From assembly GCA_964497585.1 (NCBI GenBank), contig CAZCDS010000022.1, positions 1 to 64,000 of the forward strand: a stretch of 64,000 bases of DNA, read 5' to 3'. The notes beneath the pieces are model-generated. The model did no database searches, had not been told where the DNA came from, and was given only the letters and a program-made list of their open reading frames with translations. Origin of the DNA: CAZCDS01 sp964497585 (GTDB taxonomy: Bacteria; Desulfobacterota; Desulfomonilia; Desulfomonilales; Desulfomonilaceae). Of the stretch, positions 62,775 through 64,000 are shown in pieces. Positions within the stretch are counted from its first letter, which is position 1; every line of letters begins with the position of its first letter. Position numbers and translations under genes: made by a program.

Positions 62775-63545
62775 TTAGGGAGTCTCTTCGGTCATGTTGA
62801 AGGTCATTCGGGTGTTTCCGATGGCCACTTCATCACCGTCGTGTAATTGCACCTGCGCGCTCACCTGTTCCCCGTTCACATGCGGCTTAGTCATTCCTTC
62901 CGCGTACGCCAGGAAAAAGCCGTTGGGCCTCTTGTTGATGATGGCCGCGGTCTTGCCGACCAGGAATCCGGAACATTTCACGTCAGAATCATCAGACTTG
63001 CCCAGAGTGGTCAATCGCTTGCTGAGTTCAATGATTTCAGGGGTCCCGCCTGCGATAACGGTGAGCGATCCGACAAATTCGACCTTTCTCGGTTTCTCGG
63101 GGATTTCCTCAGGACTTATTCCTCTTTCTTCCGCACTCTTGGCCAAGAGTTCCTTTTGTGCCTCAGTATCGAGCACAACGGTGTCGCGAAATCCCTTTGC
63201 CGGGGTCTTCTTCCCCTCAGCCTCAGCTTCTCTGGCGGGGCGCTCATCTTCAGGTCTGAGGTCCTCGAAAACCAGCATGTGCTTGCCGATTTGGATCACA
63301 TCCCCATCGAAGATGCGTTCGCGGCTGACCTTGTTCTCATTGAGAAAGGTCCCATTCAGGGCGTCAAGGTCCACCAGTACATAGTAATTGGGTTCCTCGG
63401 TTTCGATGACGGCATGATGCCCCGACACGGCCATGTTGTCGATGACGATGTCGTTGTCGTCCCGCCTGCCGATGGTCACAGGAATATCTTGGAAAGTGTA
63501 CTCGTCCACCACCGTATCCTGAAACTTCAGGATCAGTTTGAACAT
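62775..63545 (-). CDS. double FHA-domain protein
   Basis: 256 residues. First FHA domain (about 17-95: VTIGRRDDNDIVIDN, SGHHAVIE, LNGTFLNENKV) is canonical. A linker carries phosphorylatable Thr/Ser (GFRDTVVLDTEAQ). A second FHA-like domain (about 170-250: TTLGKSDDSDVKCSG, PHVNGEQV) has lost parts of its binding loop. FHA domains bind phosphothreonine, so it likely serves the adjacent PP2C phosphatase and an unseen Ser/Thr kinase. Confidence 0.88.
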   Translation of the reverse strand: MFKLILKFQDTVVDEYTFQDIPVTIGRRDDNDIVIDNMAVSGHHAVIETEEPNYYVLVDLDALNGTFLNENKVSRERIFDGDVIQIGKHMLVFEDLRPEDERPAREAEAEGKKTPAKGFRDTVVLDTEAQKELLAKSAEERGISPEEIPEKPRKVEFVGSLTVIAGGTPEIIELSKRLTTLGKSDDSDVKCSGFLVGKTAAIINKRPNGFFLAYAEGMTKPHVNGEQVSAQVQLHDGDEVAIGNTRMTFNMTEETP

Positions 63546-63587
63546 GGATATCCTCCACGTTTTCCGGACGCCGAGACGGCTTGTCCA

Positions 63588-64000
63588 CTATTTCTTTCGG
63601 ACGCCCAGGGCCTTCGACAGAAACGCAGAAATCGAGGATTGCTTGGAAGATTTATGTTCCTCCGAAAAGACCGTGAGCGCCAGCGTGGTATTGTCGGGTC
63701 CTCCCCGCTCATTGACTTCGTCGATCAGACGCGTAAGGGTCTGCTGGCCAAGGTCGTTGGCCAGGAGGAAACTGAGTATCTCCTTGTCTTCCATTACCGC
63801 ACTGAGTCCGTCGGTGCAGAGCAGGAAAATGTCGCCCGATACGACGGATAGTTCATCTACGTGGACGCGGATCCTTCCGTCAACGCCGATAACCGAAGAC
63901 AGTATGTGCCTGAGCTGGGACTCTCGCGCTTCTTCGCGCGTCATGATACCGCGCTCCACCTGATCTTCAGCCAGCGTATGATCCTTGGAGATCTGCTCCA
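63588..64000 (-). CDS. PP2C-type Ser/Thr protein phosphatase, C-terminal part (runs off window)
   Basis: The visible 137 C-terminal residues include QISKDHTLAEDQV, ILSSVIGVDG, GDIFLLCTDGLSAVM and ERGGPDNTTLALTVF, with the Asp ligands of the two-metal centre (DGLS and GPDN). The start lies beyond base 64000. It is 42 bp upstream of the FHA gene on the same strand, a classic phosphatase-FHA signalling pair. A hydrophilic Ser/Lys-rich tail ends the protein. Confidence 0.9.
   Translation of the reverse strand, partial: EQISKDHTLAEDQVERGIMTREEARESQLRHILSSVIGVDGRIRVHVDELSVVSGDIFLLCTDGLSAVMEDKEILSFLLANDLGQQTLTRLIDEVNERGGPDNTTLALTVFSEEHKSSKQSSISAFLSKALGVRKK

Overview
The window looks like chromosomal DNA from a GC-rich, anaerobic deltaproteobacterium, probably a Syntrophobacterales/Desulfomonile-like lineage. 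The grounds are the gene order rho-rpmE-DUF1385-prfA, sigma-54 regulation, a tungsten aldehyde:ferredoxin oxidoreductase, and a protein that appears to use UGA as selenocysteine. The assignment is by recall of gene content, not by a database search.

Layout. 1-131 is the end of an IS3-family element. 257-5348 (minus strand) holds a cluster: an ankyrin-rhodanese-DsbD fusion with two in-frame UGA codons, a second ankyrin protein, a small membrane protein and a frameshifted or recoded small gene. 5.35-6.76 kb is gene-poor with hairpin repeats, followed by tRNA-Arg and tRNA-His. 7-24.5 kb is housekeeping: a TPR protein, an L,D-transpeptidase, prfA, DUF1385, rpmE, rho, an Hda-like ATPase, recO, a LOG-family protein, mnmG, an O-acetylhomoserine sulfhydrylase and several small or secreted proteins. 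A tRNA-Leu at 24,960 marks the left edge of an apparent genomic island. A 27-bp exact copy of its 3' end recurs at 38,918. Between the copies lie transposase remnants, a PAS-PAS sigma-54 activator, a branched-chain-type ABC transporter, an iron alcohol dehydrogenase, an aldehyde:ferredoxin oxidoreductase, a NifX-like protein and a Tat-exported metallo-beta-lactamase-fold protein. Two sigma-54 promoters in the island each sit downstream of paired TTGCA-N3/4-TGCAA sites.

39.6-51.5 kb is a complete type I-E CRISPR-Cas locus: cas3, cas8e, cse2, cas7e, cas5e, cas6e, cas1, cas2 and a 45-repeat array. It has four oddities: a stray N-terminal cas8e fragment ahead of cas3, a long acidic insertion in Cas7e, only 16 nt between cas2 and the first repeat, and a block of four variant repeats near the distal end. 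51.7-64 kb is mostly on the minus strand: a DUF362/ferredoxin protein, a P-type H+-ATPase, a PilZ protein, a biotin-dependent carboxyltransferase, a DHH-CBS-CCA-transferase fusion, an FHA protein and a PP2C phosphatase running off the window, plus a plus-strand DUF3999-like protein.

The two most notable items are the UxxxxU rhodanese fused to DsbD, probably a cell-envelope selenoprotein relaying electrons or sulfane sulfur, and the evidence that the I-E locus carries pieces of a second, lost I-E system.
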